Shown: positions 6,811 through 15,900 of the stretch, in pieces
Layout of the letters: each line of letters starts with the position of its first letter
Numbering within the stretch: position 1 is the stretch's first letter
Assembly: GCA_013329295.1 (NCBI GenBank)
Contig: DUKP01000178.1
Coordinates: forward strand, 5,603 to 29,254
Origin: Candidatus Poseidoniaceae archaeon
GTDB lineage: Archaea; Thermoplasmatota; Poseidoniia; Poseidoniales; Poseidoniaceae
Direction: 5' to 3'
Length of the DNA stretch: 23,652 nucleotides
The notes under the pieces: generated by a model
Databases searched by the model: none
Seen by the model: the letters and a program-made list of their open reading frames with translations, nothing else
Told to the model about the DNA's origin: nothing
Program-made: the position numbers and the translations under genes

Positions 6811-9384
6811 ATGAGTGGCGATAATGAACAACCTGCTACGTCATTGAAGGATGATTTACCTCAACTGAGAGCCCATAAAGACGTATGGGGTCAGAAAGAT
6901 TTGCTTAGCAATATTATCTCTAGATACTTCATTGTTACAGGAGAATTAGGCGGGACAAAATGGCCGGTATGGAAAGTCGATGAAAAACCCTCAGAAGATG
7001 TTCATGATTCATTAGATAGATTGAATATTCATTTAGAGAATCTTGGCTGGATGGCTAAACTTCAAACTGGTGAGCCTTGGTTTATTCAAGTAATTCCTTA
7101 CCCTGAAAGGCAATTTCCGTCATCCAAAACCACTATCGGGTTTTGGTCTTTTTCTTTGATTACTGCAACTATTGCAGGAATGATATGGATTGAAGATGCA
7201 CGGCCAAGCGATGGTTGGTTTACTGAATCATTATTTCTTGATTCTTTGATCGGTTATACATTGCCAATTTTTGCAGCAATTATTTTTGCATCATTTTTAC
7301 AAAAGATGCATGCTGACAAACATGGATTAAGAGTAGGACATCTAACACCCATTCCAGACCCATCAATCTCATTGTTTTCGATTGGTCTAATACCTAAGTC
7401 ATTTTTGATTTGGCCATTTGGAATCTTGATTATTCCATCATTACCAAGAATGGATGCAAGGCCTTGGAAAGACAGAGAGATGTTAGGTTGGAGCGCTTTG
7501 ATAGTTCCATCTACATTGATTATAACAGGAGTATTACTGTGGGTCACTGGATTATATTTGACGCCAAACTTAGTTCATATTTCATCGATGCAATATGTTC
7601 CCGAAATGCCTTTGATTGTTAATTTACTAAGTCCACTATTTGCTGAAGATGTTACTGTTAAACTGGTATGGGCACATCCATTATCAAAAGCTGGTTCAAT
7701 GCTATGTTTCTTCGGTTGGGTTTCATTACTTCCTATTCCTACATTCCCCGGTGGAAGATTACTGATTGCAAGGACTAGTATGTCTGAGGCGAGAAATTCG
7801 ACCAATCAACTGTTTTTATTTGCAATAATTCTTGCATTTGCTTGGATGTTTAATGCTTTTGCAGATTTCAATATTTGGCTTCCAGTTTTAGGAATAATGT
7901 TTCCTTTGTTATTATTGATGGGTGCAGACCGTAGAATTCCAGTAATTCTTAATGAGCCAAAGGGAGTTGATTTTGAAAGTGTTAAGCGTATGGGAATTCT
8001 ATTATTCGTGATTTTCTTATTAGCTCTACCTAGTCAGACTCCTTATGCAATGGATGAAGATTGGAACGATGAGGTAAACTACAATTTTAGTGATACAATT
8101 TCTATCATTCAAACCAATGAGTCATGGAATGGTTCTTTAGAAATCGATATTGTAAATAAAGCATCAATAACCCAAAATTGGCAACTTGAATTAGCAACAC
8201 TGGATGGAGTAGTTTCTTCACATTGGGATTTCACTTGGCTTTGTAGCGATGATAATCAAGATTCAACAACGGATTTGGGATGTGGTGATGAAATTCTGCC
8301 AGGTATGATTTCAACTGTAAATTTGAATGTAAGTTGGAAGTCTTCTCAATATAGTCCACTAATTGAGGAAATATATTTGATTACATATATTGATGAAGAG
8401 CCATCGGTATCGGTTGTTAAATTAACACCTGATCTACCTCAATATGTCAATTCTAGTTGGTATATGAATTATGATTCTGATGATGTAATGCGTTGTATTG
8501 AAGTATTCTCAAATACCGAACAAAGTTACAATATATCATTTCCAAATTCAGATACAGATTTCGATTTTGAAACTAGAATGTACTGGATTGAAGGTAATCA
8601 AGGATTAGAAGCTGAATTTGGGCAAGAAGCAACTGAGATTTGTATCAAAGGTCAAGACCCAGTAATTTTGCTTAGATCTTATGTTTTGAATGTCATTCAA
8701 ATAGGTGAACAGATTTTTTCACCAAAATTACCTAAACTACCACTTCGTTTTGTTACACCAAATAATGGAACATTGATTGATTCTACCGAAATTAGAGGCT
8801 GGGGGTCTGAATTGGAGTCTGGCGACATATTGTCAGTATCTGAACAAAATTGCCAAATGAATCCTATGATAAGCACACCAACTAAACCAACTAATCAATC
8901 TGAGCAATGGGTTTGGAATACAAATTATCGTACAACTTCTCTGATTCCTGCTATTCAAGAAAACGATTCAATATTGTTAATCTTAGATGATCAGGACACA
9001 ATTTCTGTATGTTCTGAAAATATGTATCCAAAACCAGACCATTTAATCTCTATAGAGCATGGTCCTGAATTGATTTTTGAGAGAAACAACAACTTTCATC
9101 GAATGTGGACATCTTTGTGGGCATCTGCAGCAAATGGAGAGTTATCTGGAAGTAATATGTCTGAATTTGTAATCCACAATCCAGAGAATATAACAACTAG
9201 AGTTAATATTGTACAAACTACATCTGGAGATGATTCAGAAGAATGGATTATATTAGAATCTACAAATCAGTTGATTCAAGGCGAAAATGAGTTTAAATTC
9301 TCACCTCCTAATAATCAATTATCAACGCTATATGTCGATTTTGAAGATGGAGAAATTTACATTTATCTAGGAAGTTATTCATGA
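6811..9384 (+). CDS. Membrane protein with degenerate site-2 protease (M50, EGY-like) fold and large C-terminal extracellular domain
   Basis: This 857-residue protein has a short soluble N-terminus (1-105), a block of membrane helices (about 108-125, 145-163, 185-210, 228-250, 292-310, 334-372, 394-408), and a long hydrophilic tail (about 415-857) rich in Asn, Ser, Thr and Asp, predicted outside the cell. The membrane block resembles the M50 site-2 protease group that includes plant EGY: the FWSFSLITATIAGMIW helix, a helix ending KMHADKHGLRVGHLTPIP, and WAHPLSKAGSM (287-297) before SLLPIPTFPGGRL (305-317). However, the metalloprotease HExxH appears as ASFLQ (160-164), and the Asp of the N-P-D-G motif is Pro at 313. 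It therefore looks like a pseudoprotease. GAGGAGGT (6800-6807) sets the start. It overlaps the next gene by 4 nt. The tail has no domain I recognise. Family assignment is from motif memory. Confidence 0.62.
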   Translation: MSGDNEQPATSLKDDLPQLRAHKDVWGQKDLLSNIISRYFIVTGELGGTKWPVWKVDEKPSEDVHDSLDRLNIHLENLGWMAKLQTGEPWFIQVIPYPERQFPSSKTTIGFWSFSLITATIAGMIWIEDARPSDGWFTESLFLDSLIGYTLPIFAAIIFASFLQKMHADKHGLRVGHLTPIPDPSISLFSIGLIPKSFLIWPFGILIIPSLPRMDARPWKDREMLGWSALIVPSTLIITGVLLWVTGLYLTPNLVHISSMQYVPEMPLIVNLLSPLFAEDVTVKLVWAHPLSKAGSMLCFFGWVSLLPIPTFPGGRLLIARTSMSEARNSTNQLFLFAIILAFAWMFNAFADFNIWLPVLGIMFPLLLLMGADRRIPVILNEPKGVDFESVKRMGILLFVIFLLALPSQTPYAMDEDWNDEVNYNFSDTISIIQTNESWNGSLEIDIVNKASITQNWQLELATLDGVVSSHWDFTWLCSDDNQDSTTDLGCGDEILPGMISTVNLNVSWKSSQYSPLIEEIYLITYIDEEPSVSVVKLTPDLPQYVNSSWYMNYDSDDVMRCIEVFSNTEQSYNISFPNSDTDFDFETRMYWIEGNQGLEAEFGQEATEICIKGQDPVILLRSYVLNVIQIGEQIFSPKLPKLPLRFVTPNNGTLIDSTEIRGWGSELESGDILSVSEQNCQMNPMISTPTKPTNQSEQWVWNTNYRTTSLIPAIQENDSILLILDDQDTISVCSENMYPKPDHLISIEHGPELIFERNNNFHRMWTSLWASAANGELSGSNMSEFVIHNPENITTRVNIVQTTSGDDSEEWIILESTNQLIQGENEFKFSPPNNQLSTLYVDFEDGEIYIYLGSYS

Positions 9385-10328
9385 GTGGTATTATGAAAAT
9401 AGCAATTCTTGGAGCAGGAAATATCGGCACGTTGATAGGTGCTAAACTAGCAAAATTGGATTCAACAGATATTTTTATTCATGCCCGTGGCGATCATGCA
9501 GCAAGTTTAGCAGTCAATGGCATCTCTGTAGAAGGTATTGAAAATTTTTCTCTAAAACCTAATCAATATCACTTGTCAATATCTGATGTTGGAATAAATT
9601 CAACATTTGACGGCTTAGCAGATATTGTTTTTATTTGTTCAAAGGCAGGGGATGTAGGAGATTTGTTTAAACTATCCAAACGATTATGTCATCAAGATAC
9701 TAAGATTTTAGTATTGAGTAATGGACTTGGTCATTTGGAATTAGGTATTGAAGAGTTTGGAGCTCACCGTATGATTCCAGCAACAACAACACATGGCGCT
9801 TGGCGGAAGAATCCTGGTAGTGTTGTATGGGCGGGATTGGGATCGATAAACCTTGGTCAAATTAGCAATAGTCCATCTTTTGAAGAGCTTAAGGAACTGT
9901 TTAACATCTTAGAAAAATCAGGTCTTAACCCTAATTGGATTGAAGATGGAAAGAAAATGATATGGTCTAAAGTTTTGATTAATATTGCAATTAATCCAAT
10001 AGCAGCAATCACAGGTCAATTAAATGGAGATTTACTCGAATCAGAGATATTTGAAACATGTGTAGAAGTGATGCTTGAAGGATCTAGAGTGGCACGATTA
10101 GAAGGCGTAAAATTAGATGAAGATGAGAATTTAATTAACAACCTCAGATTTGTTTTACAACAAACTAGTGAAAATAAATGTAGCATGTTACAGGATGTAA
10201 GAATCGGTAGGCCTACTGAAATTGCTTTTCTAAATAGGATGATAGTAAACAAGGCAGAAAAATACGGATTATCTACTCCACTCAATCAGTTGCTTAGCAA
10301 ATTGATTGAATCATTGACACTATATTAA
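9381..10328 (+). CDS. Ketopantoate reductase-like NADPH-dependent enzyme
   Basis: This 315-residue protein resembles ketopantoate reductase (PanE/ApbA), which reduces 2-dehydropantoate with NADPH on the way to coenzyme A. The N-terminal Rossmann motif is GAGNIG (11-16). The C-terminal catalytic part contains WSK (195-197, with K197 in the position of the catalytic lysine), N201 and N205 in the following helix, SMLQD (268-272) and PTEIAFLN (278-285), where E280 fits the substrate-binding glutamate. The ATG at 9381 overlaps the stop of the upstream gene by 4 nt and has AGGAAG 6 nt upstream; ATG 9393 would give the more typical MKIAILGAG start. It converges on nadB with a 9-nt overlap. The PanE superfamily includes enzymes with other substrates, so I leave the symbol blank. 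Confidence 0.85.
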   Translation: MSGIMKIAILGAGNIGTLIGAKLAKLDSTDIFIHARGDHAASLAVNGISVEGIENFSLKPNQYHLSISDVGINSTFDGLADIVFICSKAGDVGDLFKLSKRLCHQDTKILVLSNGLGHLELGIEEFGAHRMIPATTTHGAWRKNPGSVVWAGLGSINLGQISNSPSFEELKELFNILEKSGLNPNWIEDGKKMIWSKVLINIAINPIAAITGQLNGDLLESEIFETCVEVMLEGSRVARLEGVKLDEDENLINNLRFVLQQTSENKCSMLQDVRIGRPTEIAFLNRMIVNKAEKYGLSTPLNQLLSKLIESLTLY

Positions 10329-11939
10329 ATCAGTATTGAAATGCAAACCACGGTTTTCTTTTCTATTTACTGCATCCTCAATAATTAGGTTTGCAACTTG
10401 AATCAAGTTTCTTAATTCTACAATTTCTCTTGAAGGAATTGAAGATTTCCAAATAATATTGATTTCTTTATCAAGCAATTTAATCCTTCTAAGTGCTCGA
10501 TTAAGTCGCTGATAATTTCTCACAATGCCAACTTCTGTTGACATTGTGTCTTTGAGCATAGTTAAATCATTAACAATAGATGCATGCTCAGTAAGTATAT
10601 CGAGGCCATCAGCTCGCCAATCAGGTAGTTTGTGAGTGATATTCTCAGGTGGGTTTTCGATGATATGTCTTGCTGCATTGTCGGCAAAAACTACTGCTTC
10701 TAGTAAACTGTTAGAAGCTAGTCTATTTGCACCATGCATTCCAGTACATGCGACTTCTCCAACTGCGTATAGGTGAGGGATAACAGAATTACTGTCAAGC
10801 ATCTTTGGCCTGCCGAATTGGTCTACTTCCAATCCACCTACAACATAATGTGCGGCTGGAGAAATAGGTAAGTGATCATGTCCAAGAGTAAGATTATACT
10901 TGTCAAGATGTTTTTGCATATTTGGGAATGAATTCTTTAATATTTCTTTATCTAAGTGAGAGGTTACCAAATAGACCCATTTATTGCCAGTTTGTTTCAG
11001 ATTTTGGTCAATTGCCCTTGCAACTATATCTCTTGTCGCCATTGAGCCAAGACTTGAAAACTCTAAGGTAAATGAGTAATTATCTGGTTTTGGAGCCTCA
11101 GTACCATTAGTAAGAGATTGCTTACAATCACTTTGCCAATTTTCTAATCCTTGTTTGTCAAGAATTACTCCACCTTCTCCTCTAAGTGCTTCAGTAATCA
11201 AAAATGGACGACCATTTTCAATAGCAAGTGCTGTTGGATGAAATTGAATGAACGCCATATCTTTTACTGATGCTCCACAACGAAATGCCATAGCAATTCC
11301 ATCTCCTGTTGCGACATTTGGATTAGTGGTTTTTGCCCATAATTGGCCAACTCCGCCTGTTGCGATAATCACTGCATCAGCGCCTAATGTAATCACTTCC
11401 TTTGTTAGTTGATCAAAACACCAAATGCCACAAACACCTTTGCTTGGGTCACCATGTTGTCTTTGAATTAAGTCCATAGCAAGGGTATTTCTCATCAATT
11501 CAATTTTTGGATGCTGTTTAGCAGCTTCGCTTAGTGCACGTTCAATTTCTCTTCCAGTAGCATCTTTTGCATGTAGAATTCTTCTCTCAGAATGTCCACC
11601 TTCTTTGGCTAGTCTAAATGCTCCATCTTCATTTTTTTCAAAATTGACACCAATATTTACTAGTTCATTTATACAATCTGAAGCGCGCTCAATTACATTT
11701 CTAACGACTTCTTCATTGCAAAGCCCGTCACCTGATTGCAATGTGTCAATTATATGGGCATTTTTTCCACTTTTATTGGTCTTGTCAAGGATTCCAGCAA
11801 TTCCTCCTTGGGCCCAATTAGTGGATGAGTCCTTTAGTCGCTGTTTGGTTATTATTACGATGTCATGGCCATTATTTGCCAATTTTAGAGCAGAGAACAG
11901 TCCAGCGATTCCGCTACCGATTATGGCTATTCTCGACAT
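10320..11939 (-). CDS. nadB: L-aspartate oxidase
   Basis: This 539-residue flavoenzyme oxidises L-aspartate to iminoaspartate, the first step of de novo NAD synthesis, which quinolinate synthase (not in this window) then uses. From the ATG at 11939, the FAD-binding GSGIAG is at 8-13, then NWAQGGIAG, HPTA with H234, EALRGEGG with R253, an ATRDIVARAI segment (R303), PAAHY with H364, and GANRLASNSLLE at 403-414 including R406. These match the active-site residues of E. coli NadB and separate it from succinate dehydrogenase flavoproteins, which have a different substrate set. The loop between R253 and R303 is about 20 residues longer than I recall for E. coli. An in-frame GTG at 11969 would add ten residues. 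No ribosome site is visible before the chosen start. Confidence 0.94.
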   Translation of the reverse strand: MSRIAIIGSGIAGLFSALKLANNGHDIVIITKQRLKDSSTNWAQGGIAGILDKTNKSGKNAHIIDTLQSGDGLCNEEVVRNVIERASDCINELVNIGVNFEKNEDGAFRLAKEGGHSERRILHAKDATGREIERALSEAAKQHPKIELMRNTLAMDLIQRQHGDPSKGVCGIWCFDQLTKEVITLGADAVIIATGGVGQLWAKTTNPNVATGDGIAMAFRCGASVKDMAFIQFHPTALAIENGRPFLITEALRGEGGVILDKQGLENWQSDCKQSLTNGTEAPKPDNYSFTLEFSSLGSMATRDIVARAIDQNLKQTGNKWVYLVTSHLDKEILKNSFPNMQKHLDKYNLTLGHDHLPISPAAHYVVGGLEVDQFGRPKMLDSNSVIPHLYAVGEVACTGMHGANRLASNSLLEAVVFADNAARHIIENPPENITHKLPDWRADGLDILTEHASIVNDLTMLKDTMSTEVGIVRNYQRLNRALRRIKLLDKEINIIWKSSIPSREIVELRNLIQVANLIIEDAVNRKENRGLHFNTDLI

Positions 11940-11970
11940 AGTGAGCAGATTGAGCCAAATATGTCTCACT
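11940..11970. repeat. Inverted repeat in the nadB/membrane-protein divergent region
   Basis: AGTGAG at 11940-11945 and CTCACT at 11965-11970 are exact reverse complements with a 19-nt spacer, lying directly before the nadB start codon. A TATA-like CATATTTG (minus strand, about 11955-11962) lies inside the spacer. It could be an operator, or chance in A+T-rich DNA; 83 nt lie between the two divergent genes. Confidence 0.3.
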
Positions 11971-12022
11971 TTTGAACTGTTTGAGCGACAGCACTATCAA
12001 ACTAATTCCATGTCCAACAAAC

Positions 12023-12796
12023 ATGGGCGGGCTTCGGCGCAACTTGGCAACCATAATCGGTGGTTTGATGGTTGTCTTTGTAATTGCCAATGTTCAGTTC
12101 GGTTTAGTGGCTCCTGAATTAATCGAAGGGGCGGATAATTCAAAGTTAGATGTATTGAAAATGTTAGAGCCGCATTGTGCCATTTCAGAAATAGAGGCTG
12201 AACTTGCTGAAGGTAATGATAGTTTTTGTTTAGGTAATTCAGGAGATTGGAATGGTGCAGATTTGTTACTATTGGCCGAGGGTTTGTTCCTGATTTTTGT
12301 TGGTAAATTCAAATTCCCACAACAAGGAAGATGGGCTCAAAGGTTTAGAAGAATGGCATTTATTGGTGGTTGCTCTTTATTTGGTCTAGCGATTATGGAT
12401 CGTCTTGAACTCCTTCCAAAATCAGTAAGTTCAGAAGGAATAGCAAGCCTAATTCCACTTGATGTGTCTCCACTATCAGTACAATTAGGTATGGCGATTA
12501 TTGGTGCATTTATGATGAGAGGTCCAAAGTATTGGGAAGCAGAAGCCATTGATTTGACCAATAAGAGATTGGAAAAGCGCAGAATTGTTGCCGAAAAGTT
12601 CCGCTCAAAATATGGCACAGTCGCGCAACCTCTTGCCGAATTACAAGGTAAGCAAAAACGTGTGGCTAAGTCTCCATTGATGCATAGGGATTCTAAGTTA
12701 ACCATGAAAAGTAATAGTTCTTTGACTGTTCAAGCAACATGCCCATATTGTGATGGGGCAGGTTGTAAAAAGTGCGATTTTACTGGGTCAATTTAG
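12023..12796 (+). CDS. Small membrane protein with C-terminal four-cysteine zinc motif, function unknown
   Basis: I do not recognise this 257-residue protein. It has four likely membrane helices (about 8-30, 80-95, 110-128 and 150-166), with the loop between the first two carrying Cys52 and Cys69. A basic, helical cytoplasmic stretch (about 170-222, rich in Lys and Arg) follows. The C-terminus has CPYCDGAGCKKC (C240, C243, C248, C251), a CX2CX4CX2C pattern followed by DFTG, like one half of a DnaJ-type zinc ribbon. A start at ATG 12023 is chosen: an in-frame TTG at 11972 would add 17 polar residues before the first helix. No ribosome site precedes 12023, so the transcript may be leaderless. 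It is divergent from nadB and followed by smc after 129 nt, an interval with two imperfect hairpins. Confidence 0.75.
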   Translation: MGGLRRNLATIIGGLMVVFVIANVQFGLVAPELIEGADNSKLDVLKMLEPHCAISEIEAELAEGNDSFCLGNSGDWNGADLLLLAEGLFLIFVGKFKFPQQGRWAQRFRRMAFIGGCSLFGLAIMDRLELLPKSVSSEGIASLIPLDVSPLSVQLGMAIIGAFMMRGPKYWEAEAIDLTNKRLEKRRIVAEKFRSKYGTVAQPLAELQGKQKRVAKSPLMHRDSKLTMKSNSSLTVQATCPYCDGAGCKKCDFTGSI

Positions 12797-12868
12797 GCCA
12801 TTTCGGTTAATTTTAGAACATGCCTAAAACGCCGTATTGAGTGCTCAACATTAGCATAGTTTAAGACC

Positions 12869-12888
12869 CCTAGAGACCCGCTCTAAGG
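12869..12888. repeat. Imperfect inverted repeat upstream of smc
   Basis: CCTAGAG (12869-12875) and CTCTAAGG (12881-12888) pair with one extra A, with loop ACCCG, and end 37 nt before the smc start. A second small self-complementary stretch, TTGAGTGCTCAA, is at 12837-12848. These could be a terminator for the upstream gene or a 5' leader structure of smc; there is no T-run after either. Confidence 0.3.
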
Positions 12889-12925
12889 ATTAGGGTTGGA
12901 TTTAATTTCCACTTGAGGGATTGGG

Positions 12926-15900
12926 ATGTATCTTAAAGCGCTTGAAGTTTCAAATTTTAAATCATTTAGAGGCGATGTAACAATTCCTCTAGAAAGGGGA
13001 TTCACTGCTATTACTGGGCCGAACGGTTCTGGCAAATCAAATTGCGGAGATGCAATACAATTTGTATTGGGGCCAAGGTCAAATAAAACAATTAGGGCAC
13101 AGAACTCTAAAGATTTAATTTTCAATGGAGGCAATAACTACAATGCCGCTCGTTCATGTAATGTAACTTTGGTATTTGCTAATCCTTCAATGGACAATGG
13201 ACGTAGAAGATTGCCATTGAATATGGAAGAAGTTAGAATGTCTAGATCTATTAGATTGACCAAGAGTGGCAATGTAGTTACTAATTATCGACTAAACGGA
13301 GAAGAAAGTTCACAAAAATCCTTCCACAGGATACTTAGTTCAGCAAATGCACGCCCTGATGGTTACAATATTGTTCTTCAAGGAGATGTAACAAGTTTAG
13401 CAAAAATGACTGCTAAAGAGAGAAGAAAGGTACTAGATAGTGTGGCGGGAGTCACATTATATGATGATGAAATTAGGAAAGCTGACCGTCAAAAAGACAG
13501 TGTTGATGATTACATTGAAAGAATCAAATTGTTAGAAGATAGTCAAAAGATTCGCTTGAAGGAATTGAAAAAGCAAAAGGATTTGGCAGTGAAAGTCAAA
13601 GATTTGGTCGAGGAATTAAATCAAGCTAGAATTACATCATACCAAGCAAATTATGCTAGCCAGTTAGCAGAAAAGCAATATCAAGTAAATGAACAATCAA
13701 GATATCTTGAGGAAGCAAATAATCTAGAACAACAGGTTCGAGAAGGTTCGAAAACACTACTTTCTTTGGATGATCAGATTGGAGAATTGCAGAAGCAAAT
13801 AGAAGAATTGACTGGTGGAGAAAGTAAGGGCTTGAACAAAGTTATCTTTGATTTACATCTAAAAATCGATACCAACAAAGACAAAATTTCAGATGCTGAA
13901 GAAAAAGATGTTGAAGACAAGGCAGAACTTACCGAATTATCCGAACAGTTAGATGGTGCTAAGGCAGCACTTGAAGAATTCATTAGCAACTTGGATTCAG
14001 CAAAATCCGATTTATCAGAATCAAAGATTTCACTAGATGAGGCGCAGGCTGAAGAGTTAGAAGTACAGAAAATCATGGAATCTTCCGGCGATGAAAGCGC
14101 AAAGTTTTCTCAACAACTGACACAATTGCTATCAGAATTGGAACAAGCAAATGAAAGATTATCTGCGGCTCAAAATGAAGTTAACAAAACAGCAGTACAG
14201 GCTGAGCTAATTACTGAACAATTAGCAATTTCTCAAGATGCTGCTGAAGAGAATAGGTTGTCTTTAGGAGAACTTGAAATTCAAGGAGAGGAACTTTCTG
14301 GAAGTAATTCAGGCTTAGATAGAAATAAACTATCTAAGGACCTTATTACAGCACAAAGAAGCGAAGAGAAATTGGTTGAGGAGTCTCAATTGATAGAAAC
14401 AAAGTTGAGGGAAGCAGAGAGAAGTAGGGAGCGGCTACGTGCTGAAATGGAGAACTCATCAGGTTCCAAAGGGATGGCTGGAGGTGCCGCCGCAGTAATT
14501 GCTGCCCGAGATAATGGCGAATTAAGCGGAATTATTGGTACAATTGCAGAATTATGCGCTCCTGTTGATTCAAGTCATGAAAGCGCTTTAGCAACTGCAA
14601 TTGGAGGTGGAATGACTTCAATTGTTGTTGAAAACGATGAAATAGCTGCTAAGGCGATTAAGTGGCTTGCAGAGAGGAGAGCCGGTAGAGCAACATTTTT
14701 GCCATTGAACAAACTAAACAATAACCGTGCTGCAGGAAAAGCACTTATGGTTTCGAAGAAACCTGGAGTGGTAGGATTTGCTCATGAATTACTTGATTAT
14801 GATCCAAAGATCGACATTGCAATCAAATTTGTATTGAGGAACACATTGATTGTAGATTCACTTTCTACTGCTAGAAGTTACATGGGAGGTGTCAGATTAG
14901 TTACTTTGCGTGGCGATGTGACAGAGGCTGGAGGCGCAATGATTGGCGGATCGAAACGTAAAATGTCAGTTTCTTTTGGTGGAGGAATCAAAGGTGCTAG
15001 TGAGATCGAAAAGATTTCTGGAGAAATCGAAAAATTACAGTTAATGTCTGAAACAGTTTCTGCTGCTTTACATCAAGCTAGAAAGGAACAACAACAATTA
15101 CGAACAAAAATCAATGAATTAACAGACAGCGATCAAGCTGTAAAATTACAAGAATGGCGAGCAGAATTAAAGCAAGCAAAATCAGTTTACAACAAATCTT
15201 TGGCAGAAGTGACTGCAAATGAAGCAAAATTGACTGAGTTAGAAGTTCTTGCAAGTAAACAAATCGACGCTCTTGATGAGGCACAGTCAGTTGTCGCTGA
15301 CCTTAATGTCAGTATTGGAGATACCAGGGAAGAGATGGAATCTGCAAGCCCTGACCATTTGAAAGACAGACTCCATGCGGCTCAAATAAAGCGAGTAGAT
15401 GCAGAAGGGGTAATGGCAAAGGCTCTAACAGCGCTGGAGAGCGGTAGTGAGCATGAGTCATTACTTAGCGACAGAGTAGATGATTTAAGTTCAAGAATTG
15501 AATCTCTTAATTCGAATATAATCTCAAGGAGCGAAATGATTGATAATTTGCAAGCATCCATAGCGACAGATTCTATTGAATTAAAAGACAGAGAAGAGGA
15601 AAGAACACAATTACTCGAGGAAAATAAAGGTCTGGAGGATGAAAGAATAGCTCTCGTTGATGAAAGAGCAAGTCTTCGAACAGAATTGACTCAAAAATCA
15701 ACAGATGCTCAGTCTAGAAGAAGGCTAAGCGATGAACTTGGACGCTCTATTATCAACAAAGAAATGGTGATTAATGAATTGTTTGCCGAAATGCAAAACA
15801 ATCAAATTGAGCCTGCATCGGCTGATACTAGTTTACCATCTGTTGGTGATGCTGAGAAGCGAGTTAGAACTCTAGAACGTTCGATGGAAAAGCATGGGCC

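Noticed and set aside
11605..12117. Plus-strand reading frame antisense to nadB that runs into the next gene
   Set aside because: It lies opposite the strongly conserved nadB, has no domain, and ends within the membrane-protein gene; it is a shadow frame.
12797..12925. tRNA or structured RNA gene between the zinc protein and smc
   Set aside because: I found no cloverleaf-like pairing or TPsiC-type sequence; only short imperfect hairpins are present.
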